NCBI RefSeq assembly: GCF_018873765.1
Contig: NC_057925.1
Span: forward strand, 5,405,568 to 5,469,567
Length of the DNA: 64,000 nt
Reading direction: 5' to 3'
From: Telopea speciosissima
Taxonomy: Eukaryota; Streptophyta; Magnoliopsida; Proteales; Proteaceae
The first letter of the stretch is position 1, and every line of letters begins with the position of its first letter. Below the pieces are notes generated by a model, which had not been told where the DNA came from, did no database searches, and worked only from the letters and a program-made list of their open reading frames with translations. Made by a program: the position numbers and the translations under genes. Of this stretch, positions 11,201 through 22,796 are shown piece by piece.

Positions 11201-14200
11201 CAAGTTCTTATAACTTAATGATAAGATTAGTTACAAATTTGTCTTGCACCAAAAGAAAAGAAAAAAAAGTTACAAATTTGTCATTTGTAGCTTGACAAAC
11301 TTTGAAGGCAATTTGTTTATTGGATCTTTTGATTGCCTATTGATACTTGAAGTTCAATTATGTTTCTGACTAGGATTTATTTTAAAATCTGCAGGGAGAT
11401 CAGAAGCATTTGATGTTAGCCCACCTTTTTGATAAACCATGCTTTCTAGGTTTGCTTGCAGTGAAGGTAATTATTATTTTCATACAGTCATCTTCTTTAG
11501 TTTTCTTTATCTTGTAGAAATTCTTTGCTTCATCATACTATTACAAGATCCCTCCCTCCCCACCCACCCCTAAATTTTTTTTTATTTTAAGAGACAATGA
11601 TCCTTAAGCTAGGGTAAGGCTTAGTTAAGGTTGCTCCATTGTGACCTAGTGGTTGCAGGTTCAAGTCAGGAAACAGCCTCTCCACAAAATGGGGTAAGGC
11701 TGCGTACATTATGTTCCCCCCCAGACCCCACAGTGGCGGGAGCCTCGTGCACTGGGTATGCCCAGTCATGAGAGAGAGAGAAGACGGATGTGCTTTCCTT
11801 TTTATTTTATAAACATGTCATAATTGTTCATTTCATTAAAATTTATGAAATGTTTCTTTTTCCTGGGTGTTTGCCTGCAGGCGGATAGTATTTCCGGCTT
11901 TCATGCCAATACACATATTCCAGTTGTCATTGGATCTCAAATACGATATGAAATTACTGGTGATCCACTTTACAAGGTAAATTGTCTCATTTGTTTAATA
12001 AACCACTTTGTTTTTTGAGTTCAAGTACTTATCTTTTGTTACATCTTGCGTTTACGTTTGTTTTTACTTTTTGTATAATGCAATTTCTCATGGTAAATCT
12101 TTTCGTTTGAAAGAAGGGCTTTTCTTTCACCTTGAAGAAATTTCTCAGTCTAAAATTACAGATAGGAATGCAGAGTTTGCAAAACATTATGTTGCCTGTA
12201 TTTGAGGCTTGGGTACTCATTATTCTTGAGGGATTCCTATTATAACATGCCTCTTTTTTCTGTATGAGTTTATGTTTAATTTTGAAGTTCCTCTTTCCAT
12301 GGTAAATAAATGTGAACTCTTTTTTTCTCACTGTATGGGGCCATGTACAATTTGTTCAGAATTTAAGTTAATTTTTGTTTTCCAATCTGGAAATGGACAA
12401 TATGCTAAACTAGAATTTTAGAATAGACTCATAGGTTATCAAAACAGGCTTTAACCTCTACTTAGGGTCAGTTACTTGGCTGCTATTTACTGAAATTTCT
12501 ATTACGTGTTGCTTCTTATTTGTTTATCAGTGCCCAATAATTCTAGTAGGAAGCTTCTCAATTGAAATGTACATAGTAAATTTTTGTATGTTACCATTTG
12601 TCTATAAGTTTATTATTTTAGTTGTTTTATTTGGTGTTGCAGGAAATAGGGAGATTTTTTATGGATATCGTGAATTCTTCGCACAGCTATGCAACAGGTG
12701 GAACATCAGTTGATGAGTTCTGGTAATATTGGGCATCCTTCTGTTTTATGCATCAAATGTCCTTAGATAAGTTTTTCCTGGCACCTAATGCTGTTGGCTG
12801 TGATGGGACATGAAGCATAATTTTGAGATTTACTTTTAACCCTTCAAGGCATCAATTTGATGATGCAGGATTTAGCATTGTTTTACACCGTTCCCTCTTG
12901 ATCTGTGTGCAGGTCTAACCCAAAACGCCTTGCAGACACGCTGCAGACAGAGAATGAAGAATCTTGCACTACATACAACATGCTAAAGGTATACCCATTT
13001 GTATTTTGATTTAATTGTTCCAAGTGAGAACATGGAACGCATAAGGTTGGTGTTCTCTGAAAGAGCTACCATATGATAGACCAGATGTCTGTGAAGCATG
13101 GTGTGCTACAGATGTGAAATCCATCTGCACCTGGCTTCCTACAGACCGTGGACCAAGAGATTTGGGGATAAAAATGAAATCCATAGTAAGCAGAGGTGGA
13201 TGGTTGATCCCAATTGAGTTTGTGGATCTTGATTGGCCTTCGGAAATTGTATATTCACATTCTTTTGCAAACAGAACAACTTGATTTGTTTTTATATTTT
13301 GTATATTATTTGTATATTTACAGTAAATATACATGTTTCATGCTCATTCTTTTCTGTGTAGGTTTCTCGTCACCTATTTAGATGGACCAAGGAAATGTCA
13401 TATGCAGACTATTATGAGCGTGCCCTGACGAATGGTGTTCTTAGTATCCAGAGAGGAAGGGAGCCTGGGGTAATGATCTACATGCTTCCTCAGGGCCGTG
13501 GGGTTTCAAAGGCCCACAGTAACCTTGGTTGGGGAACAAAGTTCAACTCTTTCTGGTGTTGTTATGGGACAGGTCTATACTTGAGGCCCATAGTGTTTAA
13601 CTTGTATGCATATTCAAAATTTTTATTGTTCCACATATCTCCTACATGCCTTTATTTTAAATTTTTACAGAGGGTGTGCCCCTCCCCCGCTAACCCTTAT
13701 TTGGGGTGTAGATCATCTTGATCTACTCACACTGACACAAATAGTTTTGATGATGGCAAAAACAAAGAACCAGCTTCTGAGAGAAAAGAAGAAAAAAAAG
13801 GGGGGGGGGGGGGGAGGGGTGGAAATGAAAATTGAAATTTTCCATTACTATTTTTTTTTTAATCATTTTAATTCAACTGTGGTTGCTTTATAATTGTATA
13901 ATTTCCTAATCCTTCATCTTGCTTCTCTAGGAATTGAATCTTTCTCAAAGTTAGGAGATTCGATATACTTTGAGGAGGAGGGAAAACTTCCCGGGCTTTA
14001 CGTGATCCAGTTTATGTCAAGCAATCTTGATTGGAAATCTGGACAGATTGTGATAAATCAGACAGTAGAACCTGTTGTTTCATGGGATCCTTACCTTCGT
14101 GTCACTTTGGCATTTTTTACGAAGGAGGTATTTCAAAGCCAGTATACTATCTCATGAAGAACTTTAAAGGATATATTTCATTTTAGTCCTACTTCCAATG

Positions 14201-15770
14201 TTGTGGAATTTCTTTAAATTTCTTTATTGTTTTTGCAAATTTTTCTTGCAAGTGGGCCGGCAATTTGTTTCTCTAGTTACATAGGATTTGATTTACTTTG
14301 GCAAATGGTTTCGATGAATTTGGTCGTGTCTATTTTATGAAGAGAGCAGGCCAATCATCAACATTGAATTTGCGGATTCCACTTTGGACGTATTCAAATG
14401 GTGTCAAGGCAGCATTAAATGCGCAGATTTTGGATTTACCTCAGCCAGGTTTGGATTATGGTATAGTTTTCTCTTTGATTTCGTCTCTTTAATTTGTGTG
14501 TGTGTCATTTTCTCCCCCATAATGTATCTTAATTATGGCGGGAGCCTTGTGCACTGGGTACGCCCCTTCTTTCTCCCCCATAATGTACCTTAATTATGGC
14601 AGGAGCCTTGTGCACTGGGCACGCCCCCTTCTTTCCCCCCCATAATGTATCTTAAGCATTTTATTAGTACATATTTTTAACATGTTAATTCATTTATATG
14701 CATGTATGTGTTACTTATGTAACAGAATTAAGCATGGCAAAAACAGTGGTTGGTAACTCTTCAATTTTCCCATGACCAGGTAATTTCCTGTCGGTGATGA
14801 GACAATGGAGTGCTGGAGACGAATTGACCCTTCGGCTACCTATTGGTCTACGGACAGAGGCCATACAAGGTAACATGACTGGAACTTCTCAATGTTCTAT
14901 TTATATCTTAAGCTGATGCACCTGGCTGAGTATGATATATATTAGTACTTGCATTGATAGCACACATACTAGTATATTTTGCCCTTTGAGACAACTGACT
15001 ATCTCTTTGTATGTATTTTAGATGACCGACCTGAGTATGCTTCTATTCAGGCAATCCTTTATGGGCCCTACCTTCTGGCAGGTTTGACTAGTGGTGACTG
15101 GGACATTAAAACAGGAACTGCAAGCTCTCCCTCAGAGTGGATAACAGCAATCCCAAAAGCTTATAATTCTCAGCTGATCTCTCTTTCCCAGGTGGTCGGC
15201 AAGGTGAAGATAGTCTTAATGAACACAAACAATACTATCACAATGGAGAGGTTGCCGGAATCAGGCACAGATTCTGCTGTCCATGCCACCTTCAGACTTA
15301 TCGCAAAAGACAAGAAATCCTCTCATTTCTCATCACCAATGGATGCTATTGGCAAATCTGTTATGCTAGAGCCATTTAATCTTCCTGGGATGAAGGTGTT
15401 GCAACAAGGCCCGAATAGCAACCTCATTGTGGCAAGTGCTATTAGTGACGAAGGGATGTCCACTTTTAGGGTGGTGGCTGGATTAGATGGGAAGGATAAC
15501 TCAGTTTCCTTGGAGTCAGAGAGCCATCAGGGATGTTTTGTTCATAATGGGCTGAACAACAATGCAGGCACAAGTGCTAAGCTTAGCTGCCAGTCAGGGA
15601 CGGCCGATGCTGGATTCCCACAGGCAGTGAGTTTTAGCATGAATAGTGGAAGGAGTGAATATCATCCCATCAGCTTTGTGGCAAAAGGAGCAAGCCGGAA
15701 TTTCTTACTGATGCCATTGCTGAGCTTGAGAGATGAATCTTACACTGTTTATTTCAACATTACATCTTAG
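8201..15770 (+). CDS. GH127/DUF1680 beta-L-arabinofuranosidase-like secreted protein, 12 exons
   Basis: Exons: 8201-8732, 10364-10566, 10666-10863, 11395-11466, 11881-11976, 12643-12722, 12913-12988, 13362-13572, 13931-14127, 14343-14448, 14780-14869, 15022-15770. All junctions are GT-AG and the frame stays open for 869 codons. Residues 1-25 form a hydrophobic signal peptide, so the product should be secreted or enter the secretory pathway. The GH127 domain follows, with HYLSASAQMWASTHN near residue 180. The Zn-site pattern ESC (Glu410, Cys412) and CC (Cys485, Cys486) matches the Glu/Cys and Cys-Cys ligands and nucleophile known from bacterial HypBA1. The last ~130 residues resemble an AbfB arabinose-binding domain. 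The likely role is removal of arabinofuranose from cell-wall glycoproteins or arabinan; substrate is inferred from family. The start codon is the first ATG before the signal peptide. Exon 10's acceptor is the least certain junction. Confidence 0.93.
9890..10155. mobile_element. MITE in intron 1 of the GH127 gene
   Basis: Outer arms GAGTGCAACT / AGTTGCACCC and inner arms AGATAAGAAAAGTATTACAA / TTGTAATACTTTTTCTTATC fold into a nearly perfect hairpin of about 260 bases around a short loop near 10020-10045. It has no coding capacity and lies wholly within the intron. Confidence 0.8.
11615..11770 (+). mobile_element. Au-like SINE in intron 4 of the GH127 gene
   Basis: A tRNA-related head with a B-box-like GGTTCAAGTC is followed by GGGTAAGGCTGCGTACATTA and GCGGGAGCCTCGTGCACTGG, the conserved body and tail of plant Au SINEs. 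It inserts in sense orientation. Related pieces lie at 14530-14645 (+) and 62430-62530 (-). Confidence 0.8.
14530..14645 (+). repeat. Two tandem Au-SINE tail fragments in intron 10
   Basis: A unit of about 61 bases containing GGCGGGAGCCTTGTGCACTG or its GGCAGG variant, plus CCCCATAATGTA, occurs twice and starts a third time. It is the 3' tail of the SINE family amplified locally. Confidence 0.7.
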
Positions 15771-16005
15771 GTTTAGGTAGGTTAGAGGTGCCCAATGACA
15801 TGTAGAAGTTCAAGTGATCTAATAATTTATATTTTTCCTTTTCTTTCTTAGCTTTGTGGGGGGGGGGGGGGGGCAAAGAGTTGGTGCTAGATTGGCCTTT
15901 GACCCTGAATAGGGTTTGTTTGCTTTTTTTTTTCAAATCTCTTTACCTTTGGTCTTAAAATTTCTTTTATTAAGCTTTAAGTTTGACTCTGTTTTTTCTA
16001 AGGGA
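15771..16005 (+). other. 3' flank of the GH127 gene
   Basis: Probable 3' UTR with a G-run near 15857-15873 and T-rich stretches. No unambiguous polyadenylation signal can be chosen by eye. Confidence 0.4.
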
Positions 16006-16009
16006 AAAA

Positions 16010-16171
16010 GAACTCTGGCTAGGAGTGTGGCCTACATCAGCACTCCCATGAGTCTACCTCTCTCCTCCCCCAAGTAAAAGACACCTCTGCCCCCTTGTTT
16101 TAAGGAGGAGAGAGATAGACACATGAGAGTGCTGACGCAGGCCACACTCCCAGTCAGATTACTACTTCCCG
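16010..16171. mobile_element. MITE, family A (copy 2)
   Basis: GGAGTGTGGCCTACATCAGC at the left pairs with GCAGGCCACACTCCCAGTCA at the right, with the same inner CTCTCTCCTCC hairpin as the copy at 7411-7577. It lies just after the GH127 3' flank. Confidence 0.75.
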
Positions 16172-16750
16172 TTTTTTTAATTTTACCATCTTTTAGTGTG
16201 GGACCTTATCTTCTTGCCCGAAAGATTTTGTTATTGGATTTTAATGCTTACAATATTTGATCTGATTAAATTGACCTCTAGATCAAGGTTGAACTATGTA
16301 GAATACATAATTTTGTCTACCAGCGTGGTTCAATGGGAGCATGCCGCATAAGCATCGATAGAGGTGGGATTATTGGGATTTCTTTCTTTCATGGGGATGG
16401 GGCAATTATTTCATCCCATCTTGTGTCTGGACTATGGATGTATTTCTTTGAGCAATGGCAATAGTTCTAATTCGTTGTAGGCCAGTAGTTCTCATCCGGG
16501 CCTGCTTGAACTTAGACCAATTATCAAGTTTGGCTCTCTTAAGACGATGATTAAATGGGCTGAACTTGAGCATGGCCCTGTGCCTGATGGGCTACTGTGC
16601 TCCTTTAGCTGATCTGAACTCTGATCCCACCGGGTCCATCTGATGTTCATGGGCTGCCCAAAATTGTTCAAATCAGGCTGACATCGCTTGAGCGTAGATA
16701 CAAATTTTCAATTGTCACTTCATTTGGGCACTAGAAGTTTCTACAAAAAA
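16172..16750. other. Unannotated intergenic stretch
   Basis: I see no gene or element with clear ends here. Confidence 0.5.
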
Positions 16751-16756
16751 ATAATT

Positions 16757-16975
16757 AAAAAAAAATTTAAGGGGAAGAGAACACTACCCGGTCGTATGTG
16801 GCATGTGGCCTCTATGCCCAGACGTAGGGCTACACAAAATGATTGTTGCGCCCTCAAGGATTTCCGCCTTTCCATGGGAGCGTGGCTGTCATTTTGCATG
16901 GCCCTCTGTCTAGGCATAGGGGCTGCACACGTCCAAGTAGCGTTCTTTCTCCCAATTCGAAGTATTGATCCCAAG
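16757..16975. mobile_element. MITE-like hairpin
   Basis: The left arm GAGAACACTACCCGGTCGTA and the complement of the right arm (GAGAAAGAACGCTACTTGGA) match imperfectly. The match continues into CCTCTATGCCCAGAC on one side and CCCCTATGCCTAGAC on the other. About 215 bases, non-coding. Confidence 0.6.
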
Positions 16976-17255
16976 ATCTCTTGCTCACATGACAAATTTA
17001 GAATAATTTAAGTTTACCAAGTGGCAAATGCACAAGACTACAATTGGGTGCCTGGACATATATTGGAGGGTATGACGACATTTGGGAAGCCTGACACAAG
17101 GTTAGAATTCTAGCTCTTCCAGAGTGGTATCTCACTTATGGCTCGGGCCCCCCGGAAGGAGGCATTTTCCGCCCTCCACCTAAGCTGCGCATGAAAGGCC
17201 CAAAGCCAATCCCTAGGAACAGTAGAGCTTCATTGGATCTTTTTGTCCAGGTGCA

Positions 17256-17650
17256 AGGTTCTTTTTTTTTTTTTTTATGGGAAGAAAAATTTTATAAATT
17301 AAAAAGAGGAATATACAAGAGAGTTGGAGTCCAGGGCCTTTATGGCCAAATTAGAAATTACTGCAGAACAGTAAGGATCCCTTATCATACTAAACTTTAA
17401 GTCTAAGTCATGGGCAATAGAGCTGATATATAAAAGGTGTTGAAGGAGATGCCACGGCCAAGGATTGGTAGTTGGAGATGCAAGAAGATCGGGGATCAAC
17501 TGATTCGAACACTACACTTCCTTTATCTTCAAATCTAAATTGGAGGCATGATCTAGCCCTCTACGAATACAAACTAGCTCTGGTTCCAACTCGTGGGAAG
17601 ATTTGGTCGAGCCTGTAGCAAACAACTTAAACTTGCCATCTATCAAAAGG
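17256..17650 (-). mobile_element. LINE (L1-type) 3' end, minus strand
   Basis: A T-run at 17261-17276 is the poly(A) tail of a minus-strand non-LTR element. Upstream on that strand is a degraded C-terminal RNase H-like segment with the block NPWPWHLLQHLLYI (about 17420-17470). The same block in a better state (HSPWPWYLIKDLLYV) occurs in the LINE end at 61539-61850. It is 5'-truncated, as usual for LINEs. Confidence 0.6.
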
Positions 17651-18552
17651 AGATAAGCCCATCTTGCTATTTCTGTCCAGATGTAGGTTGGTCAGATCTA
17701 TAATGGATCGTACATGGATGGTAGTTGGAGTTGGCGGCTCTCCTAGGATTTCCTCATCTGGGATCCCTAGGGAAGAAGATCAAGTTGGTCCTTGCGAACA
17801 GCTTGACGCACTATCTCTCTTCATGATTGAATTTGAGGTTGAATTCTTAGATATCCAACAATAATTCTCAAAAAAAGTTGTGTGGGTTCGTTCCCTCACT
17901 ATATTTTATTGAGAAGGCAATAAAATGCATTTTCCAAAACTTTTTGTTTTTTTGAAATAAAATGTTTTGAAAAAAGTGAAAGGTATTTCCTTTTGGACTT
18001 GGTTTTCCTACATAAAGATTAAGGAAAGAATCTCTTTAATAGACATAGCTCTACCATGTGGTGGACCCTGTAGGGCTGAAAATTTTTTGGACATGTATAC
18101 CCCAAGGTACCTTACATGTATAATTTCTATCTAATTTTAGTTTGTCAAGTGGAAAAAAAAAAAAAAACAAAGAATTGAAAATTTTAGGACCATCAAGAGA
18201 ATGCACAAGACTACAATGGGGGCTCGTATGGACAAACACGAGAAGGTATGTCATTAGATGGAAGGGTAAATGATCGTATCTCCCAAAGATTTAGGTTAGG
18301 AATTGAGCCTTGGTTAGATCACCCAAACTATGCCCTAACCAAATATATTTAGTTTAAGCTTGGTTTCCTCTTTTAATATTCTTCATGGAGAAACAAATGC
18401 AACAAAAATGTAGACTACTATTCAAATGATCCAAATTCATATTAAAAAAAAAAAAATTCTTTTAAACAACATGTGTAACATAGAAAGGCAGTGGATATCC
18501 ATAGTATGGTCAATTCTCATACGGTGTGTCAATGTATGCTATTTATGCTATG
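17651..18552. other. Unannotated repeat-derived stretch
   Basis: A motif near 17025-17055 (GCACAAGACTACAAT) recurs near 18200, so part of this area is duplicated. No gene is visible. Confidence 0.45.
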
Positions 18553-19139
18553 TGTCACACCCCGAAACCCCCTGGGAGGATTCGACGGTTGACCCGAATA
18601 CTCGAAATATTCAGACACCTCCAGGATCCAGATGCAGTAAATACACGTCATAAGCACCACACAATATCGAGATAACAAGTGTTACATTGATCAGAGTGCA
18701 GGGAAAGTAAATATTTACAAGTCCTATATATATAATTTACATTAAAGTTTCAACGGCTCGATATTCCCAAGATCATGACCATCGAACCAACACACAACTA
18801 TTCTAAAATATAAACAGTAGAAATTCTTCCACAAAAAAGGATAGTACTAAACGAAAGAAAATAAAAATAAAAAAAAATAACGCCACATCATCAGTTCCTG
18901 TTCTCCAAATAATCATTTCTGCCATAAATGCATTCACCTGCAGGATCATCTAAAAAGAGAAAATTCCACAGGGGCGAGCTCCACTGAGCCCAGCAAGTAA
19001 AGCATAGACCACACACACAAGCATGCATCCTAAATGCATGGGTTCAATTTTAATATTAAATCCACCTAACAAACAAATGCCTAAGTCAGGTTTGTGCTAC
19101 AGCAACACCTTAGGTAGCATCCCCTCTGTTGGCGATGTC

Positions 19140-19445
19140 AAGCCCGAGTTGCGCTGGAAGCCTGCCGGTCCCGGTCCTCAATCGGACATCGCCGGTCCCA
19201 ATACCTTCGTTGGTAACGGCTGGTTTTCCGATCCTCAATCGACAATCGCCAATTCCAGTACCTCCGTTGGTAACGGCTGGTTTACTCAGCAAACCCCCAA
19301 GATTTAGTCCTCTACCACAGTTCCTATCCTCAGTCGAAAATCGCCGTTCCCAGTACCTCCGTTGGTAACGACTGGTTTCCCGGTCCTCAATCAGACATCG
19401 TCGGTTCCAGTACCTCAGTTGGTAACGGTTGGTTTCCCCAGGCAG
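19140..19445 (+). repeat. Minisatellite, ~62-base unit, about five copies
   Basis: GTTGGTAACGGCTGGTTT plus a TCCTCAATCG...CATCGCC block repeats about five times with small changes and one longer spacer (19285-19320). It lies inside the probable gypsy LTR. Confidence 0.75.
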
Positions 19446-20204
19446 GACTATCCAACACGTAAACTCCTGTTGGTAAGGGTTGTAGCACTAGGGAGTGACA
19501 TTCCTAGCCATATGCAAACTAATGGCATAGTACGAGGTGTATAGTGCTCCTGCATCCCATACTACGACACACCATACCTCTCGTTTTCAAGCCGACTACG
19601 GCATCTATTCTAACACAAAGATTCACATTTCAAACCATCATCTCAACATCACTCCACATTTCCATATCCATAACCATAACCATCAGCCAAAAGATAATTT
19701 TCGAATAAAGACAATATTCATTTATATGCATGATTTCTAACAACATTCTAAATGAAATAAACATTCCCAAAATAAATCAAAGCATATCCCCACTTACCTT
19801 GTTATGCTTGCGTTTGCGAGATTGAAATAATCCTTGAGACGGTTGCCGATAGGTTTCGATGACCAAATGATTATTCCTTATAATTATTAAGGCATACACA
19901 AGTATTATGATATGTTTGAGTGTTGGTGAGATCCTAGGGTAGCCTTAGGATTAGGTTAGATTAGGTTTAGAATCACCTTTAGGCTTAACGGTAGTTACAA
20001 GAATTTAAAGGAATAAAGGGGAATTTTGTATGTAAATTTCAGATTACACAGGAGTTATACCATTTTACTAAACAGGGATCAATCTCCCAGAATAGAAGAC
20101 AGAACATGCTACCTAGCTCGAAGTGGTATTTTAACCCATTTATGTAGAGGCACAGTGCTTGGGCCAACCGGGGTAAAATGCCCAAAAACCTGAACTGGAC
20201 TCTT

Positions 20205-20435
20205 GGGTGGATGCTGGTCTGAGTCCACCTCTAGGTTCACCTGAAAACAACATAAGTGTGGACTCTTGTTATGGATTCTGGCCTAAGTCCACCTCTGGGT
20301 CCACCTGTAAACAACATAGGTGTGGACTCTTGTTGTGGATTCTGGCCTGAGTCCACCTCTGAGTCCACCTGAAAACAGAATAGGTGTGAGCTTTTATTAT
20401 GAATTCTAGCGCGAGTCCACCACTGGGTCCACATC
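20205..20435 (+). repeat. Minisatellite, ~67-base unit, 3-4 copies
   Basis: The unit contains GAGTCCACCTCTGGGTCCAC, an ACAACATAGGTGTGGACTCT block and ATTCTGGCCTGAGTCCACC. Copies are head to tail and degrade toward 20420. It lies inside the probable gypsy LTR. Confidence 0.8.
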
Positions 20436-21559
20436 TGCTGAATCTGAATTTTTAAGGTTTAAGCTTTCCAACTTGATTTCACTTGGGTTTTAAGCCATAT
20501 GAGCTTGGGGAAAAATGTCACTAAGTCTAGGATCATTACATACCCTACTCTTATCAAGGGATTTGTTGGGTTTAATGAACAAATCATCCAAAAAGACCTA
20601 AATCTAGGGTTTGCCATTAAAATTCCTAGATTCAAGTGAGGGATTAAATAGAAGGTCAAGAGTGGTCTTAGAGGTAAGCATCAAGTTCCCCATAGAGTGA
20701 TTTAGCTCAATTTCCATAGATTCCTAAAGGAACTATCAAGAATTAAAATTGGATAATAGAATAGGTTAAACAAATCAGCCATAGACTTTAAATAAAATGG
20801 AAGAGAGAGTGGAGTCCCTACCTTCAAATCAAAGATGGGATCTCAAGTTCTTCCTCCACTTCTTCTTCTTCTTCTTCTCTTTTTCCTTTCAATTTTTGCA
20901 AAACTGTTTCATTCGTTGGGTCTCTAGATTAATTAGGAAAGATATGCTAAGTCTCTAGAGTAATTAGGATAATAATGCTAAGTCCCATTAGGTGACACCT
21001 CCCCTTGCATGTGCTAGGTGGCTTTGTCCACCAACCATTATCTCCCTTCTTAGCCACCTCCTACTTCACTATTGGTCCAACATGTCACAACATGCTCCCT
21101 TGGCCACCTCATATTCCACTATTTATTTATGTAATACTATATTACCCATGTGCTACATGAATAAATAAATCATATATATACATATACATAGATATAAATA
21201 TAAACACCATATTATTATATTGTATATAGCCTATATTAAATTAATATGATAATACTTCTTAGTTTATAGTAACATTATTATAATATAATCCATTTAAATA
21301 ACATATAATAATATATTACATATAATTTTTAAAATTTCGTATCCGACCCGCATCGGATACAAGGCCGGATCCAAGCCTGGATGTGAATCCGTGCGTGAAT
21401 CCGATGTACCCTGTTGTTCAGCCCACACTGGACTCAAGGCTGGACCCAAGACTGTGCTTGCATCCATTCTTGCCTCAGATGCCTTATTTATGGCTTTTTA
21501 CTTATGAAATCCTAGGGTTCTTCTTTGGGGATCTTCCCCACTTTCTCTAACACATTCTC

Positions 21560-22040
21560 GCAAAAAATATTTAAGTTTAAAATATCAAACACGGCTTATG
21601 CTTGTCGGTTAGTGGAACCTACCGTGATTCATACGTCTATCGATGGGTCTTGCAACTACACAGGGAGGTATCCGTCATTTTTCTGATATGTGACGCATTG
21701 CTGAAAAAGGTTTTTCTTCACCATCTACCCATTCGAACACCCAACTAACATTCCATAATGTACTCGATGCCCTGACTTTGGGTTTCGGATCTATAATCGG
21801 ATTCGGGTAATAAAAAAAAAATGCCAAGCCGTAACTCTATGTGCTATTGCTGAGTCCTCAAAGTGTGCAGGAGAGTGACAGCAGTAGGTGTGGGAGCACT
21901 AGTATAATATATACTTTCAAAATTAAATATGGAAAGGGATCTACTCCTTTATATTACATGCCTAGAGGAGGGAGAGGAGTTTTGTTGGCTAACGATTCAT
22001 ATACAGGGGCTCATGTTTTATTAAATGAGGAGCGTGGAGA
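21560..22040. other. Unannotated stretch
   Basis: No gene or element with clear ends is seen between the LTR-like block and the MITE at 22041. Confidence 0.4.
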
Positions 22041-22208
22041 GAAAAGAATTAGGTTCCTCTCTCCTGTGGATAACCATCCCGCCCCAACTCACACCATCTA
22101 TCGGGTATTATCCCCACACCCCAAAAAGTGGTTCCCACACTCCATGGATGGTATGACGGGGGTGGGTGGTTATCCACAGGGGAGGGGATTCGGATTTGAG
22201 AGAAAACC
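22041..22208. mobile_element. MITE-like hairpin
   Basis: CTCTCCTGTGGATAACCATC on the left pairs with GGTGGTTATCCACAGGGGAG on the right, extending outward into GAGAGAAAA-type ends. Non-coding, about 165 bases. Confidence 0.65.
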
Positions 22209-22501
22209 TATTGACGTGTACACCACAATCATGTGCCCCCCTTTTTCCCGTTAAATAATTTTTTAAAGTCAAGACTAGATTTAAGGCATATTTATATGTA
22301 TATATTGATGTATATATATATATGATTTGAAGCTTCAATGAATTAGAGAAATAAAAAATGGTAAACATAATCCATATGATTTTTTTAAGTGTAGAATTGA
22401 CCAAATGAGTAAAAACTTTAAGTTCATCACAAATATACTCTTAACCTTTTTTTGTTTCGTAGTACAAAGGGGATTGGGTGGGGGACAAGGGATAAAGGGG
22501 A

Positions 22502-22640
22502 GTCCGGCTTAGGTCCTCGTACGAGGATGGTCCTTGGGACTTGAGCACCACCCATATGAAATCCACTGCCTCCTCTGGATTCCATGTGGGTGGTGCTTAG
22601 GTCCCAAGGACCGTCCTCATACGAGGACCTTAGCCACGCT
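22502..22640. mobile_element. Near-perfect palindromic MITE
   Basis: Arms of about 62 bases pair almost fully: GGTCCTCGTACGAGGATGGT against ACCGTCCTCATACGAGGACC, with a loop of a few bases near 22570. About 139 bases in all. Confidence 0.8.
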
Positions 22641-22796
22641 AGATAAAGGTGAGGGGGATCCTAGATGAGGTAACAGGGGATTTTGAAACTGAGACCTCCT
22701 GGCGGGTTAGGCTCAATTGAACTAGCCCCCAACTAGCTGCGCTAGCTGTTGTTCTCCAAACACACTCTTAACCCTAAGAGTGATTTTTTATTTTCT

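Larger units (their letters stand above)
18553..21552 (-). mobile_element. Long gypsy-like solo LTR (probable)
   Basis: On the minus strand the stretch begins TGTTAGAGAAAGTGGGG (near 21552) and ends GGGGTGTGACA (at 18553), an end typical of plant Ty3/gypsy LTRs. A TATA-like run lies near 18725. About 3.0 kb, without coding regions and with two internal minisatellites. No primer-binding site or partner LTR was found, and no clear 5-base target duplication, so boundaries are tentative. Confidence 0.45.

Noticed and set aside
13606-13893. 95-codon frame between exons 8 and 9 of the GH127 gene
   Set aside because: Intron sequence with a G-run and T-run. The true exon 9 starts at 13931 and keeps frame with exon 8.
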